Positions 1-7,829 of a stretch of 64,000 nt of DNA are shown one piece after another. Below the pieces are notes generated by a model. It worked only from the letters and a program-made list of their open reading frames with translations, was not told the DNA's origin and did not search any database. How positions within the stretch are numbered: the stretch's first letter is position 1; each line of letters opens with the position of its first letter. The stretch is from Janthinobacterium lividum (GTDB lineage Bacteria; Pseudomonadota; Gammaproteobacteria; Burkholderiales; Burkholderiaceae_D): the NCBI RefSeq assembly GCF_023509035.1, contig NZ_CP075583.1, positions 4,092,001-4,156,000 on the forward strand, written 5' to 3'. The position numbers and the translations under genes are program-made.

Positions 1-245
1 AGGGCGGCGATCTGCGTCGTCGCGTTGTCCGTGAAGTCGAGCATTTCCGCGTATTCCGCCTCGCTGACCACTTTGCCGTGCTCGACGGCGCCGCTGTAAT
101 CGACGGCAACGTAATCAATCAATTGCCACAACTGCTTGGCGCCGGCGTCCTGGTCGGCCACTTGCGCTTGTGCGCCTCCGGCCAGCAACAGGCTGGCGGC
201 CACGAGCGGATAGCATACGAGCCATTTCTTGATAGAACTGAACAT
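1..245 (-). CDS. FTR1-family iron permease, N-terminal fragment
   Basis: The gene runs off the left edge, so only the first 81 residues are visible. A signal peptide (about residues 1-28, ending GGAQAQ) is followed by a segment containing YVAVDYSGAV and VVSEAEYAEM. That segment is typical of the periplasmic N-terminal region of fused cytochrome c/FTR1-type high-affinity iron permeases, which import ferrous iron after periplasmic oxidation. The ATG at 245 lies directly behind a Fur-box-like sequence, which fits iron repression. The permease core is outside the window, so the family call rests on the N-terminus alone. Confidence 0.6.
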   Translation of the reverse strand, partial: MFSSIKKWLVCYPLVAASLLLAGGAQAQVADQDAGAKQLWQLIDYVAVDYSGAVEHGKVVSEAEYAEMLDFTDNATTQIAA

Positions 246-262
246 GATTCTCATTCTCATTT
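244..262 (-). promoter_or_regulatory. Putative Fur box overlapping the FTR1 start
   Basis: Read on the minus strand the site is AAATGAGAATGAGAATCAT, made of repeated GAGAAT hexamers as in Fur operators. It abuts and overlaps the start codon of the iron permease fragment, so Fur-Fe(II) binding would block transcription or initiation directly. Confidence 0.55.
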
Positions 263-392
263 GTCGTTAACCCGGCGACTATAGGACAGACCGTGCGGGG
301 TGTCAACGGCGCACGGGCGTGCGCGTACGGCCCCGGTCAGTATTCTTGACCAGGGCAACGTGCCTGGAGAGTGGAACGAGGGGGAATGAAGA

Positions 393-1097
393 CTATTGCT
401 TCGATGCCGGTTTGGCGTACAGACCCCTGGCCAAGCCATTGTCCGCATCGTCCACTTTCAGGCCACCCTTGACGACGCGCAAGTCCAGCTTCTGGAAGGC
501 CTGGCCTTGCAGCCACTGGCGGTCGGTGACGGCGAATGCGGCGAGGCGTTCCTGTGCGCGCTCGGGTGGGACGGCCAGCCATTGATAGTCGGCCTTCGAG
601 CCCTGGCGGCGCAAGCCGGCGCGCACCCAGCGTTCCGACGCCGGCATGCGGACGATGGCGTCGCCGTTCGCCACGCTGACGGCCGTGGCCGTCTTGCCGC
701 TTTGCGCTTCGAACTTCACTTCCACGCCGGCCATCGGCCCCAGCTGGGGGAAACCGACGATGGCCACCCACGCTCCCGCTTCGGCGGGTTTCTGGATGCG
801 CATTTCCGATTCCTCGAATACGCGAAACTGCGGCTCCTTGCCGCCGTTGCCCGCCACCAGGGTCACCATGTCGCCGGCAACGCGCCACTCGCCGCTGGCT
901 TGCTCGTCGGTATTGCCATAACTGAGCATCCATTCGAACTTGCCGTCCTTTTTCAGCAGCAGTTCGGAGCCCACTTCCATGACGCCTTGCAGATAATAGT
1001 GTCCGGGCAGTGTAGGCGCAGCCTCGTCGGCCGCGCTGGCCTGAAACGGCCAGGCGAGGGCGGCGCAGGCCAGCAGGCGAAAGAGCAAGATTTTCAT
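393..1097 (-). CDS. Secreted protein of unknown function
   Basis: A 234-residue protein. The start at 1097 was chosen because it opens with a clean signal peptide (MKILLFRLLACAALAW, cleavage after ASA); the upstream extension has no such character. The mature part contains several beta-rich stretches (LPGHYYLQGVMEVGSELLL, FEWMLSYGNTDEQASGEW) reminiscent of lipocalin-like periplasmic proteins, but no family is recognised. It is a single gene between the iron permease and adhP. Function unknown. Confidence 0.7.
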   Translation of the reverse strand: MKILLFRLLACAALAWPFQASAADEAAPTLPGHYYLQGVMEVGSELLLKKDGKFEWMLSYGNTDEQASGEWRVAGDMVTLVAGNGGKEPQFRVFEESEMRIQKPAEAGAWVAIVGFPQLGPMAGVEVKFEAQSGKTATAVSVANGDAIVRMPASERWVRAGLRRQGSKADYQWLAVPPERAQERLAAFAVTDRQWLQGQAFQKLDLRVVKGGLKVDDADNGLARGLYAKPASKQ

Positions 1098-1212
1098 TGG
1101 TGTGTCCTCTTTGTGTCCTTTATGATATGCCATCATAGCAACATCATTCCCGTGCCGTCGCGCACCAGGACACACCTTGCAGCCGCCAGCCAGCGTGCCA
1201 CTCAGTTGCGAC

Positions 1213-2250
1213 TCAATTGCGGCTGAAATCGAGCACCACGCGCGAGGCAACCTTGCCTTGCTCCAGCCGGCTGAAAATTTCATTGATGGCCGACAGCGGC
1301 TGCAATTCGATGCCGGCTTTGACCTTGCCAGTGGCGGCGAAGGCGAGCGCCTCGGCCATGTCCTGGCGCGTGCCGACGAAGGAGCCGCGTATCGTCACGC
1401 AATTGGCGACCACATCGAACAGTGGCGTCGGGAAGTCGCCTGGCGGCAAGCCCACGAGCACGCACGTGCCGCGCTTGCGCGTCATCGCCACGCCTTGCTG
1501 GAAGGCGTCGATCGACGGCGCCGTGATCAGCACGCCGTGGGCGCCGCCGCCCGTCGCTTCGCGCAAAGCCGCAACGGGGTCGCCCTGGCGGGCATTGATG
1601 GTCACTTCGGCGCCCAGGGCGCGCGCGTGCTCCAGCTTGCCTTCATCGATATCGACGGCCGCCACGCGCAAGCCCATCGCCAGCGCATATTCGATAGCCA
1701 GGTGGCCCAGTCCGCCGATGCCGGACACGGCCAGCCACTGGCCCGGCCGCGCCCCCGTTTCCTTGATGCCCTTGTAGCTCGTTACGCCGGCGCAGATGAT
1801 GGGCGCCGCTTGCACGGCCGACAGTCCCGCCGGAATATGGGCGACGTAGCGCGGGTCGGCCAGGATGTACTCGGCAAAGCCGCCATTCTTGGTGTAGCCG
1901 CCAAACTGCGCCTCGGCGCAGACGGTTTCCCAGGCTGCCAGGCAATGTTCGCAATGGCCGCACGCCGAGTAGAGCCAGGGCACGCCGACCCGGTCGCCCA
2001 GCTGCACCTCGGTCACGCCCGTGCCCACGGCCACCACCAGGCCGATGCCTTCGTGGCCGGGAATGAACGGCGGTGACGGCTTGACGGGCCAATCCCCGCG
2101 CGCCGCATGCAAGTCCGTGTGACAAACGCCGCAAGCTTCCGTCTTGACGAGGATCTGTCCGGGACCGGGCACCGGTACGGGAACCTCGCGCAGCACCAGC
2201 GGCTGGCCCAGTTGCTCGACAACTGCGGCTTTCATGGTAGTGGGTATCAT
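1213..2250 (-). CDS. adhP: Zinc-dependent alcohol dehydrogenase (AdhP type)
   Basis: A 345-residue medium-chain dehydrogenase that oxidises primary alcohols to aldehydes with NAD. The catalytic-zinc motif GVCHTDLHAARGDW and the GHEGIG segment are present. A structural-zinc loop CGHCEHCLAAWETVC carries the four cysteines, and the Rossmann motif GIGGLGHLAIEYA lies near the middle. The length is normal for AdhP. The start at 2250 follows AGGAA at good spacing; longer in-frame starts lack a ribosome site. It is monocistronic, with about 250 bases of non-coding DNA upstream. Confidence 0.9.
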   Translation of the reverse strand: MIPTTMKAAVVEQLGQPLVLREVPVPVPGPGQILVKTEACGVCHTDLHAARGDWPVKPSPPFIPGHEGIGLVVAVGTGVTEVQLGDRVGVPWLYSACGHCEHCLAAWETVCAEAQFGGYTKNGGFAEYILADPRYVAHIPAGLSAVQAAPIICAGVTSYKGIKETGARPGQWLAVSGIGGLGHLAIEYALAMGLRVAAVDIDEGKLEHARALGAEVTINARQGDPVAALREATGGGAHGVLITAPSIDAFQQGVAMTRKRGTCVLVGLPPGDFPTPLFDVVANCVTIRGSFVGTRQDMAEALAFAATGKVKAGIELQPLSAINEIFSRLEQGKVASRVVLDFSRN

Positions 2251-2500
2251 GTTATTCCTTATGAAGTTGGTCATGCGTGGTGCAGGGCGCAGGCGCGAGC
2301 GCAGGGCTGGGGACAAGGCACGTAGTGTGGATTGTTGCGCCAGTCAAGCGCTCTGCCATGGTCTATTCGACAGAGCCTTGCGCATGCTCATATTCTGCTG
2401 CACACAGTAGGAAAATTGATTGATCTACATCAATGAGTACCGGCACGACGGTGAGGATGCCAGGTATATCCGTACGCCGGCAGCCTTCTACGGGACATAG

Positions 2501-2986
2501 TCAGACCGGGGCATTGATGCGTTTGTCCAGCGGTCTCTCGTTGAGCGCATCGGCGGCCCGGTCCACGAATTGCCTGACGTCGCCCACCTCGGCAAACAAG
2601 CCGGCATAGGCCGCCCGAATCAGCACCGTGCACTGCTCGAATTTCGCAAGCTGCGACAAGCCTTCCTCAGTGGGCTTAAATAGCCGTCGCCGGCCATCAT
2701 TGTCATCGTTCTGATACTGTATGAGGCCCAGACGGAGCAGCTTGGGTATCTTTTGCATGACCAGCTGGTGCGAATGTCCGAGTTCGCGCGCCAGATCCGA
2801 GGCGGAGGCCGTGCCGAGCGTGGCAAGAACAGTCATCAGCGAACACGAACGAACGGGGATAACGATCCCCATCGTATCGAAGACCGTCTTGGATTGCTCA
2901 GCGATCAGGACGCTCAGCCGCTCGACAGCGCGGCCGAGAAACACGGTGTCATCGATCGCGGCCGGGTGAGGTGTTCCCTTAGTCAA
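2501..2986 (-). CDS. MarR-family transcriptional regulator
   Basis: A 161-residue winged-helix protein. The recognition region reads ASASDLARELGHSHQLVMQ, and the wing (YQNDDNDGRRRLFKPT) contains the DGR-R signature common in MarR proteins. Translation appears to start at TTG (2986), overlapping the end of the S41 peptidase gene by 8 bases, which implies translational coupling. It probably represses its own operon through the palindromic site upstream of the peptidase; ligand unknown. Confidence 0.8.
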   Translation of the reverse strand: MTKGTPHPAAIDDTVFLGRAVERLSVLIAEQSKTVFDTMGIVIPVRSCSLMTVLATLGTASASDLARELGHSHQLVMQKIPKLLRLGLIQYQNDDNDGRRRLFKPTEEGLSQLAKFEQCTVLIRAAYAGLFAEVGDVRQFVDRAADALNERPLDKRINAPV

Positions 2987-4310
2987 GGCGCTTGTACCTC
3001 TGGATGCTGCCGTCCTTGTTCACGCGTTCCAGCGCCGTCACTTTTCCGCGCAAAGCGTTCAAGCGGTATCGAAAATCGGACACGCCTTCCACCGCGAACA
3101 GATCGGGACCGATCGGCTCAAGCGCGACCCGAAACCGGTCACGCCAGATATAGTAGAGCGTGCCATTGTCCAGGATGAGCTGGCGGCCTTCATATTTTCC
3201 GGCGGCTTTCGTCAGCATCCCCGCATCGACGCGCGGGCGCTCGATGGCTGCTGTCAAGCTCGGCAGCAGCCAGGCAAATTCGCTTCGCCTGGCGTCATCG
3301 GTCTTCGCCAGATTTTCAAGCGCCAGCTTGTGCGCCAGAGGCAGCGCGCGAATAGAGGGGCTAGGGATATCGGGTTGCACGCCGGTTCCTTCGAAATCGC
3401 CATGGTCCACGGGATCCTGGATCTGGCCGATCGGCACTTGCACGAAAAAATCGTCGTTGATCGGCTTGCGTGCAACCGGATGCGCACCGCCGGCGGTCCG
3501 CTCTCCGATCAGTGTCGCTCGCCCGAGCTTCTTCAGCGCATAGGAAAACCATTCTGCGGAGGAGAACGACGTGGAGCCGGTCAGGATATAGACCGGCTTG
3601 TCCACCATGCGCTTGCCCGGCAGGCCAGGCAGCACCCATTGCCCGCGCTGGATACGCTTGCCATCCTCATTGTAATAGTAGTCGAAGAGCAGCTGATCTT
3701 TCTCGCTGGAGAAGAAATAGCTCGCTAGAAATTGCGCCATTTCCAGATGTCCGCCATTGTTATAGCGCAAATCGATGATAAGGGCATCCGTATTGCCGAC
3801 GAAGCGCATAACGGACGCCGCGGTATCATAGGCAAGTTCCGGATCGGCAAAATAGCTGAAGCGTATATAGCCGATATTTCCCGTCAGGCGAGCGACCTCA
3901 TCGAAACCGAAATTGCTCTCTTCCAGCGTGCTCAATTCTTCTTTCCGTATCTTGGTCTTGAGCGCCGGGGTGGCCTTCGCCTTGAATTCCGCGATCCATT
4001 TTGCGTCGGCACCCACGAAGAAATGCAGGTCGCCGCTGACTTTGATGAGATCGTCGGTCAGCTTGCTCGCAAACTCGGCCTTCGTGGTCGCCGAGTCATA
4101 ATCTCCCTTTTTCAGGCGCTCCTGAAGCACCGGCGCAATTTTTCGCGCGATGTCAGGAAACGCGTAGTTCGCGTTCAAGGTGCTATCGAGGGAGGCGATG
4201 ATCGCACCCTTTTCGTCTCGTGAGATGCCCGGCGCCTCGGCAAAAGCGCCCGATGCGCACACGATGGACAAGGCCGACAGCGTTTGAAGCAGACATAAGT
4301 GATAGCGCAT
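2979..4310 (-). CDS. S41-family peptidase-like exported protein
   Basis: A 443-residue exported protein with a signal peptide at residues 1-25 (ending GAFAEA). The core matches the tail-specific protease/interphotoreceptor retinoid-binding fold: IGYIRFSYFAD, then ALIIDLRYNNGGH, then the nucleophile segment TSFSSAEWFSYALK near residue 250, then GERTAGGAH. No PDZ domain is evident, so it resembles the PDZ-less S41 hydrolases. The ATG at 4310 has GGGGAG seven bases upstream. It is first gene of a two-gene operon with the MarR regulator. Confidence 0.8.
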   Translation of the reverse strand: MRYHLCLLQTLSALSIVCASGAFAEAPGISRDEKGAIIASLDSTLNANYAFPDIARKIAPVLQERLKKGDYDSATTKAEFASKLTDDLIKVSGDLHFFVGADAKWIAEFKAKATPALKTKIRKEELSTLEESNFGFDEVARLTGNIGYIRFSYFADPELAYDTAASVMRFVGNTDALIIDLRYNNGGHLEMAQFLASYFFSSEKDQLLFDYYYNEDGKRIQRGQWVLPGLPGKRMVDKPVYILTGSTSFSSAEWFSYALKKLGRATLIGERTAGGAHPVARKPINDDFFVQVPIGQIQDPVDHGDFEGTGVQPDIPSPSIRALPLAHKLALENLAKTDDARRSEFAWLLPSLTAAIERPRVDAGMLTKAAGKYEGRQLILDNGTLYYIWRDRFRVALEPIGPDLFAVEGVSDFRYRLNALRGKVTALERVNKDGSIQRYKRLD

Positions 4311-4341
4311 TCTAAGACTCCCCCTCGGTGAGCCCCGATCA

Positions 4342-4367
4342 TACAATATATTGTGCAATATGTTGTA
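4342..4367. promoter_or_regulatory. Paired palindromic operator upstream of S41/MarR operon
   Basis: Two near-identical half-palindromes, CAATATATTG (4344-4353) and CAATATGTTG (4356-4365), are spaced 12 bases apart between the peptidase start and the outer-membrane factor gene. The AT-rich, doubly symmetric layout is what MarR dimers bind. The downstream MarR product is the likely ligand. Confidence 0.5.
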
Positions 4368-4459
4368 GAAAAAATAGCTGACCTCGATTTACATTGCACC
4401 GACGGCCTGCAGACCTGGTGCAACAACAATCTTGTTCAGTTATCTCGTGGCGATTCAGC

Positions 4460-5920
4460 CTATCGACTTACAACCGCTTCGGCATCTTGAAGTTGCCCGC
4501 CGCCACCGAGCGCCTTGAAAAGCGCCACCGCCGCGCGCGTGGATTCGGTTTGGGCCTGTGTCCGCATGTCAGAGGCCTGTAGCAGCTTGTCGTCGGCCTG
4601 AAGAACTTCGATCAGGCTGACAACGCCTTTCTGGTAAGCGGCAAACGAGGATTTTCTCGCCAGCCTGAGCGAGTCGACGCCGTGTGCCAGTATTCCAGCC
4701 TGATCTTCGCGCTTCACTAAGTTTGACATCGCGTTTTCGACGTCTTCGGTGGCACGCAAGGCGGCAAGCCGGTAAGCCGCCAAGGCCTCGGCTTCCTGGC
4801 CCTTGGCCTGAGCAATCTGTGCATTGATGCGACCGAAGTCGAACAGCCGCCAGCGCAATCCCAGCACTGCGGCGCTCTGGCTGGCGCCACCAGTGAAAAG
4901 ATGGCCACTGGAAAGCGAGGTCGCGCTACCAATCAGTCCACTCAAGGACAGCTTCGGATAATATTCGGAGACCGCGATGCCGATACGTGCGTTCGACGCA
5001 GCAAGGCGGCGTTCCGCCACGATCAGATCAGGACGGCGGCGGAGCAAATCGCCGGGGGATCCTGCTGGCGCAATCTGCGGAGCCGCCGGAAGAGGGCGCA
5101 CCGTTGCCAGTTCTTCTCTGTGCGTGCCAGGCGGCGTGCCCAACATCACATCCATTGCATTCATGGCGGCCTCCAAACCTGCTTCGAGCGCCGGCACCGC
5201 AGCCTTCACTTGAGCCAGCGCGCCCTCGGCCTGTCGCACTTGAAGTTCTGCCGCCAGGCCCTTCCCATACAGCAGATTAATCGTCGCCAACAGTTCTTGT
5301 TGCGTCCTGACCTGGCTGCGTGCGATATCCAGACGGGTTTGCAGTCCGCGCATGCTGATGTAAATATCGGCAGTCTGCGCCGCTACCGTCAAGCGGGTTG
5401 CTGCCACTCCGGCTGTCGAAGCCTGATATTCGGCAAGTGCGGCTTCCCGTTCGCGACGCAAGCCACCAAATATGTCGAGCTCCCATCCGACGCCGAGGCT
5501 GGCCTCGTAAGCGTTGCCGTAACGATCAAAATTCGGCTGTGCGTTGAGAACCTGCCCTAGCGGGGTTTCTACCGATGAGTAGGCGCGTGCCGCCTGAGCA
5601 TTGACGGCGCCAGAGGGAAGGAGTGCGGCATTAGCTGCCCCGAGTCCTGCCCGCGCCTGGGTCGCGCGCGCAGATGCTTGCGCCAGATCCAGATTTTGCG
5701 CCAATGCAAGCGTGACCAGGTGGTTGAGCTGGGGATCACCGAAACCCTCCCACCACGTGGAGAAATCGGCGCCGGCATTGGCATTCCTTTGCTCAACTGC
5801 CGCTTGGCCCAGGTATCGTTCTGGCAGATGCGTTTCTGGCCGATTGTAATCAGGTCCGACAGTACAAGCTGTAGAAACACCGGCGACGGCGCACATAATG
5901 AGGGTACGTTTGAATAACAT
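4460..5920 (-). CDS. Efflux RND outer-membrane lipoprotein (NodT/OprM type)
   Basis: A 486-residue TolC-like channel subunit. It opens with a lipoprotein signal peptide and lipobox (STAC, Cys near residue 19) followed by TVGPDYNRP, a hallmark of this family. The repeat landmarks WELDIFGGLRREREAA and LLRRRPDLIVAERRLAASNARIG are clear. The ATG at 5920 has GGAAGG five bases upstream. It lies head-to-head with the TetR gene and pairs functionally with the adaptor and RND genes beyond it. A shared operator design supports co-regulation although it is on the opposite strand. Confidence 0.9.
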   Translation of the reverse strand: MLFKRTLIMCAVAGVSTACTVGPDYNRPETHLPERYLGQAAVEQRNANAGADFSTWWEGFGDPQLNHLVTLALAQNLDLAQASARATQARAGLGAANAALLPSGAVNAQAARAYSSVETPLGQVLNAQPNFDRYGNAYEASLGVGWELDIFGGLRREREAALAEYQASTAGVAATRLTVAAQTADIYISMRGLQTRLDIARSQVRTQQELLATINLLYGKGLAAELQVRQAEGALAQVKAAVPALEAGLEAAMNAMDVMLGTPPGTHREELATVRPLPAAPQIAPAGSPGDLLRRRPDLIVAERRLAASNARIGIAVSEYYPKLSLSGLIGSATSLSSGHLFTGGASQSAAVLGLRWRLFDFGRINAQIAQAKGQEAEALAAYRLAALRATEDVENAMSNLVKREDQAGILAHGVDSLRLARKSSFAAYQKGVVSLIEVLQADDKLLQASDMRTQAQTESTRAAVALFKALGGGGQLQDAEAVVSR

Positions 5921-5956
5921 GTGACCTTCCACGTCAGAGAAAGAGAAAGTATTTTT

Positions 5957-5984
5957 AGTGACTATATCACGATATAGTCACTAT
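5957..5984. promoter_or_regulatory. TetR operator between the OMF and tetR genes
   Basis: A perfect inverted repeat with 13-base arms, TAGTGACTATATC-AC-GATATAGTCACTA. It sits in the divergent promoter region and should control both the outer-membrane factor and the regulator itself. The core GTGAC-N14-GTCAC recurs in front of the adaptor gene. Confidence 0.75.
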
Positions 5985-6020
5985 TTGTGCAAATCTACAA
6001 CTAGGGGTAAGCTATCGGCC

Positions 6021-6638
6021 ATGATTAAAGCAACCACCATTCCGGGTTCTGCCCGAGGCCCCGTCGACCATGAAGTGCGGGACCAGATCATTTCCGCCGC
6101 GACTGCGCACTTTCGCCTCTACGGCTACGAAAAAACGACGGTGTCAGATCTTGCCAAGTCCATCGGTTTTTCCAAGGCATACATCTACAAGTTCTTCGAA
6201 TCCAAACAGGCCATCGGAGAGCTGATCTGCGCAAATTGCCTGAGCGAAATTGAAACCGACGTCAGGGCGGCCGTTGACAGCGTTGAACGTGCACCCGAGA
6301 AGCTGCGGCGGATGTTCAAAGCGATCGTTGAGTCCAGCCAACGGCTGTTCTTCGATGATCGCAAGCTATACGATATTGCTGCCTCGGCCGCTATTGAGCG
6401 CTGGCAATCGGTGCGGGCTTACGAGGTTCGCATCCAGCACATGCTGCAGGAAGTGATACGCCAAGGACGCGAAGCGGAGGATTTTGAACGGAAGACCCCG
6501 CTCGACGAGGCGGTGAATGCGATTTACCTGGTCATGCGACCTTATCTCAATCCCTTGCTTTTGCAGTACAGCTTGGACCATGCCGAAGATGCACCTGTTC
6601 AATTATCCAGCCTGGTACTGCGAAGCTTGTCAAGATAG
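6021..6638 (+). CDS. TetR-family repressor of the RND pump
   Basis: A 205-residue regulator. The N-terminal HTH is clear: VRDQIISAATAHFRLYGYEK, then TTVSDLAKSIGFSKAYIYKF, then FESKQAIGELI. The C-terminal ligand domain is variable, as expected. The start at 6021 is preferred because upstream codons run through the operator. It sits between the divergent OMF and the adaptor-RND genes, and both flanks carry a GTGAC-N14-GTCAC site, so it most likely represses all three pump genes. Confidence 0.85.
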   Translation: MIKATTIPGSARGPVDHEVRDQIISAATAHFRLYGYEKTTVSDLAKSIGFSKAYIYKFFESKQAIGELICANCLSEIETDVRAAVDSVERAPEKLRRMFKAIVESSQRLFFDDRKLYDIAASAAIERWQSVRAYEVRIQHMLQEVIRQGREAEDFERKTPLDEAVNAIYLVMRPYLNPLLLQYSLDHAEDAPVQLSSLVLRSLSR

Positions 6639-6652
6639 TCAGACTTTAATAG

Positions 6653-6676
6653 GTGACCATTGACTTAATTGGTCAC
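6653..6676. promoter_or_regulatory. Second TetR operator, upstream of the adaptor-RND operon
   Basis: GTGAC-N14-GTCAC with extended arms GTGACCA and TGGTCAC. Spacing and half-sites equal those of the 5957-5984 operator. It falls immediately after the tetR stop codon and before the adaptor start at 6720. Confidence 0.65.
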
Positions 6677-6719
6677 TGGTATCAAAATGAAATCCTGTTT
6701 AGTTTTTTACGGGATTTCT

Positions 6720-7829
6720 ATGCTGCGCCGTCGACTCGCTTTCTCTGTTGTCATTTCTGTATTGCCATTGGCCTTGATCGCCTGTGGCGAAAAGAAGCAA
6801 TCTGATCCACGTAACGAAGCCCCGCTCGTGCGGGTGGCAACCGTCCGCGATGCGACGGCTGCGTCCCGTGCATTCACCGGTGTCATTGCTGCCCGAGTGC
6901 AAAGTGATCTGAGTTTCCGGGTCGCCGGCAAGGTGCTGGAGCGCCTCGTGGATACCGGACAGTCCGTAAAGCGTGGACAGGTGCTGATGCGCATCGACCC
7001 CGTGGACCTGCGGCTTGCCGCACACGCCCAGCAGGAGGCGGTGGCTGCTGCACGCGCCAGGGCACAGCAAACGGCGCAGGACGAGGCGCGCTATCGCGAT
7101 TTGCGCGGAACTGGCGCGATCTCGGCTTCCAGTTATGACCAGGTCGCGGCGGCCGCAGCGGCGGCCCAGGCTCAACTCAATGCTGCCGAAGCGCAGGCCG
7201 AAGTGGCCCGTAACGCCAGCCGTTACACCGAACTGCTGGCGGACGCCGACGGTCTTGTCATGGAAACATTGGCCGAATCCGGCCAAGTCGTGGCCGCTGG
7301 GCAGGCTGTGGTGCGCGTGGCCCATACGGGGCGCCGCGAAGCGCTCATCCAGTTGCCGGAAACCTTGCGTCCTGCGGTCGGCTCGGCAGCGCTAGCCACG
7401 TTGTTTGGCAAGGAGGGCGCTGCCGTTCCGGCGAAATTGAGGCAGTTATCGGATGCCGCGGACCGGCAAACCCGTACTTTCGAGGCACGCTATGTGCTGG
7501 ACGGCGAGCTTGACAATACGCCCTTGGGCGCCACCGTCACCATACAAATATTGGACGCGCAGTCCGCCAGACAAGGCGGCATGTCCGTGCCAATCAGCGC
7601 ACTGTACGATGCGGGGAAAGGGCCGGGAGTCTGGCTTGTCCAGGGGCAGCCCGCAAAGGTGAGCTGGCGGCCGGTAACGGTCCGCAGCCTGGGTGACAAC
7701 GAGGCGGGGATTGCAGCACAGCTCAAGCAAGGGGACAGGATTGTTGCGCTTGGCACGCACCTGCTGCACGAAGGCGAGCAGGTACGTGTAGCCGATCAGT
7801 CGGCCACGACGGCAGGAGCGCGCCCATGA
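6720..7829 (+). CDS. RND efflux periplasmic adaptor (MFP) lipoprotein
   Basis: A 369-residue membrane-fusion protein. The lipobox LIAC at about residue 20 follows a hydrophobic signal. The biotinyl-lipoyl domain halves are visible (SDLSFRVAGKVLERLVDTGQ and DGLVMETLAESGQVV), separated by an alanine-rich coiled hairpin (VAAARARAQQTAQDEARYRD). A beta-barrel domain follows. The start at 6720 has GGGA upstream; the longer TTG start would lie inside the operator. It overlaps the RND gene by ATGA. Confidence 0.9.
   Translation: MLRRRLAFSVVISVLPLALIACGEKKQSDPRNEAPLVRVATVRDATAASRAFTGVIAARVQSDLSFRVAGKVLERLVDTGQSVKRGQVLMRIDPVDLRLAAHAQQEAVAAARARAQQTAQDEARYRDLRGTGAISASSYDQVAAAAAAAQAQLNAAEAQAEVARNASRYTELLADADGLVMETLAESGQVVAAGQAVVRVAHTGRREALIQLPETLRPAVGSAALATLFGKEGAAVPAKLRQLSDAADRQTRTFEARYVLDGELDNTPLGATVTIQILDAQSARQGGMSVPISALYDAGKGPGVWLVQGQPAKVSWRPVTVRSLGDNEAGIAAQLKQGDRIVALGTHLLHEGEQVRVADQSATTAGARP

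Noticed and set aside
6669..6719. Upstream TTG and ATG starts for the RND adaptor.
   Set aside because: They lie in or next to the TetR operator and would add residues ahead of a clean lipoprotein signal peptide.
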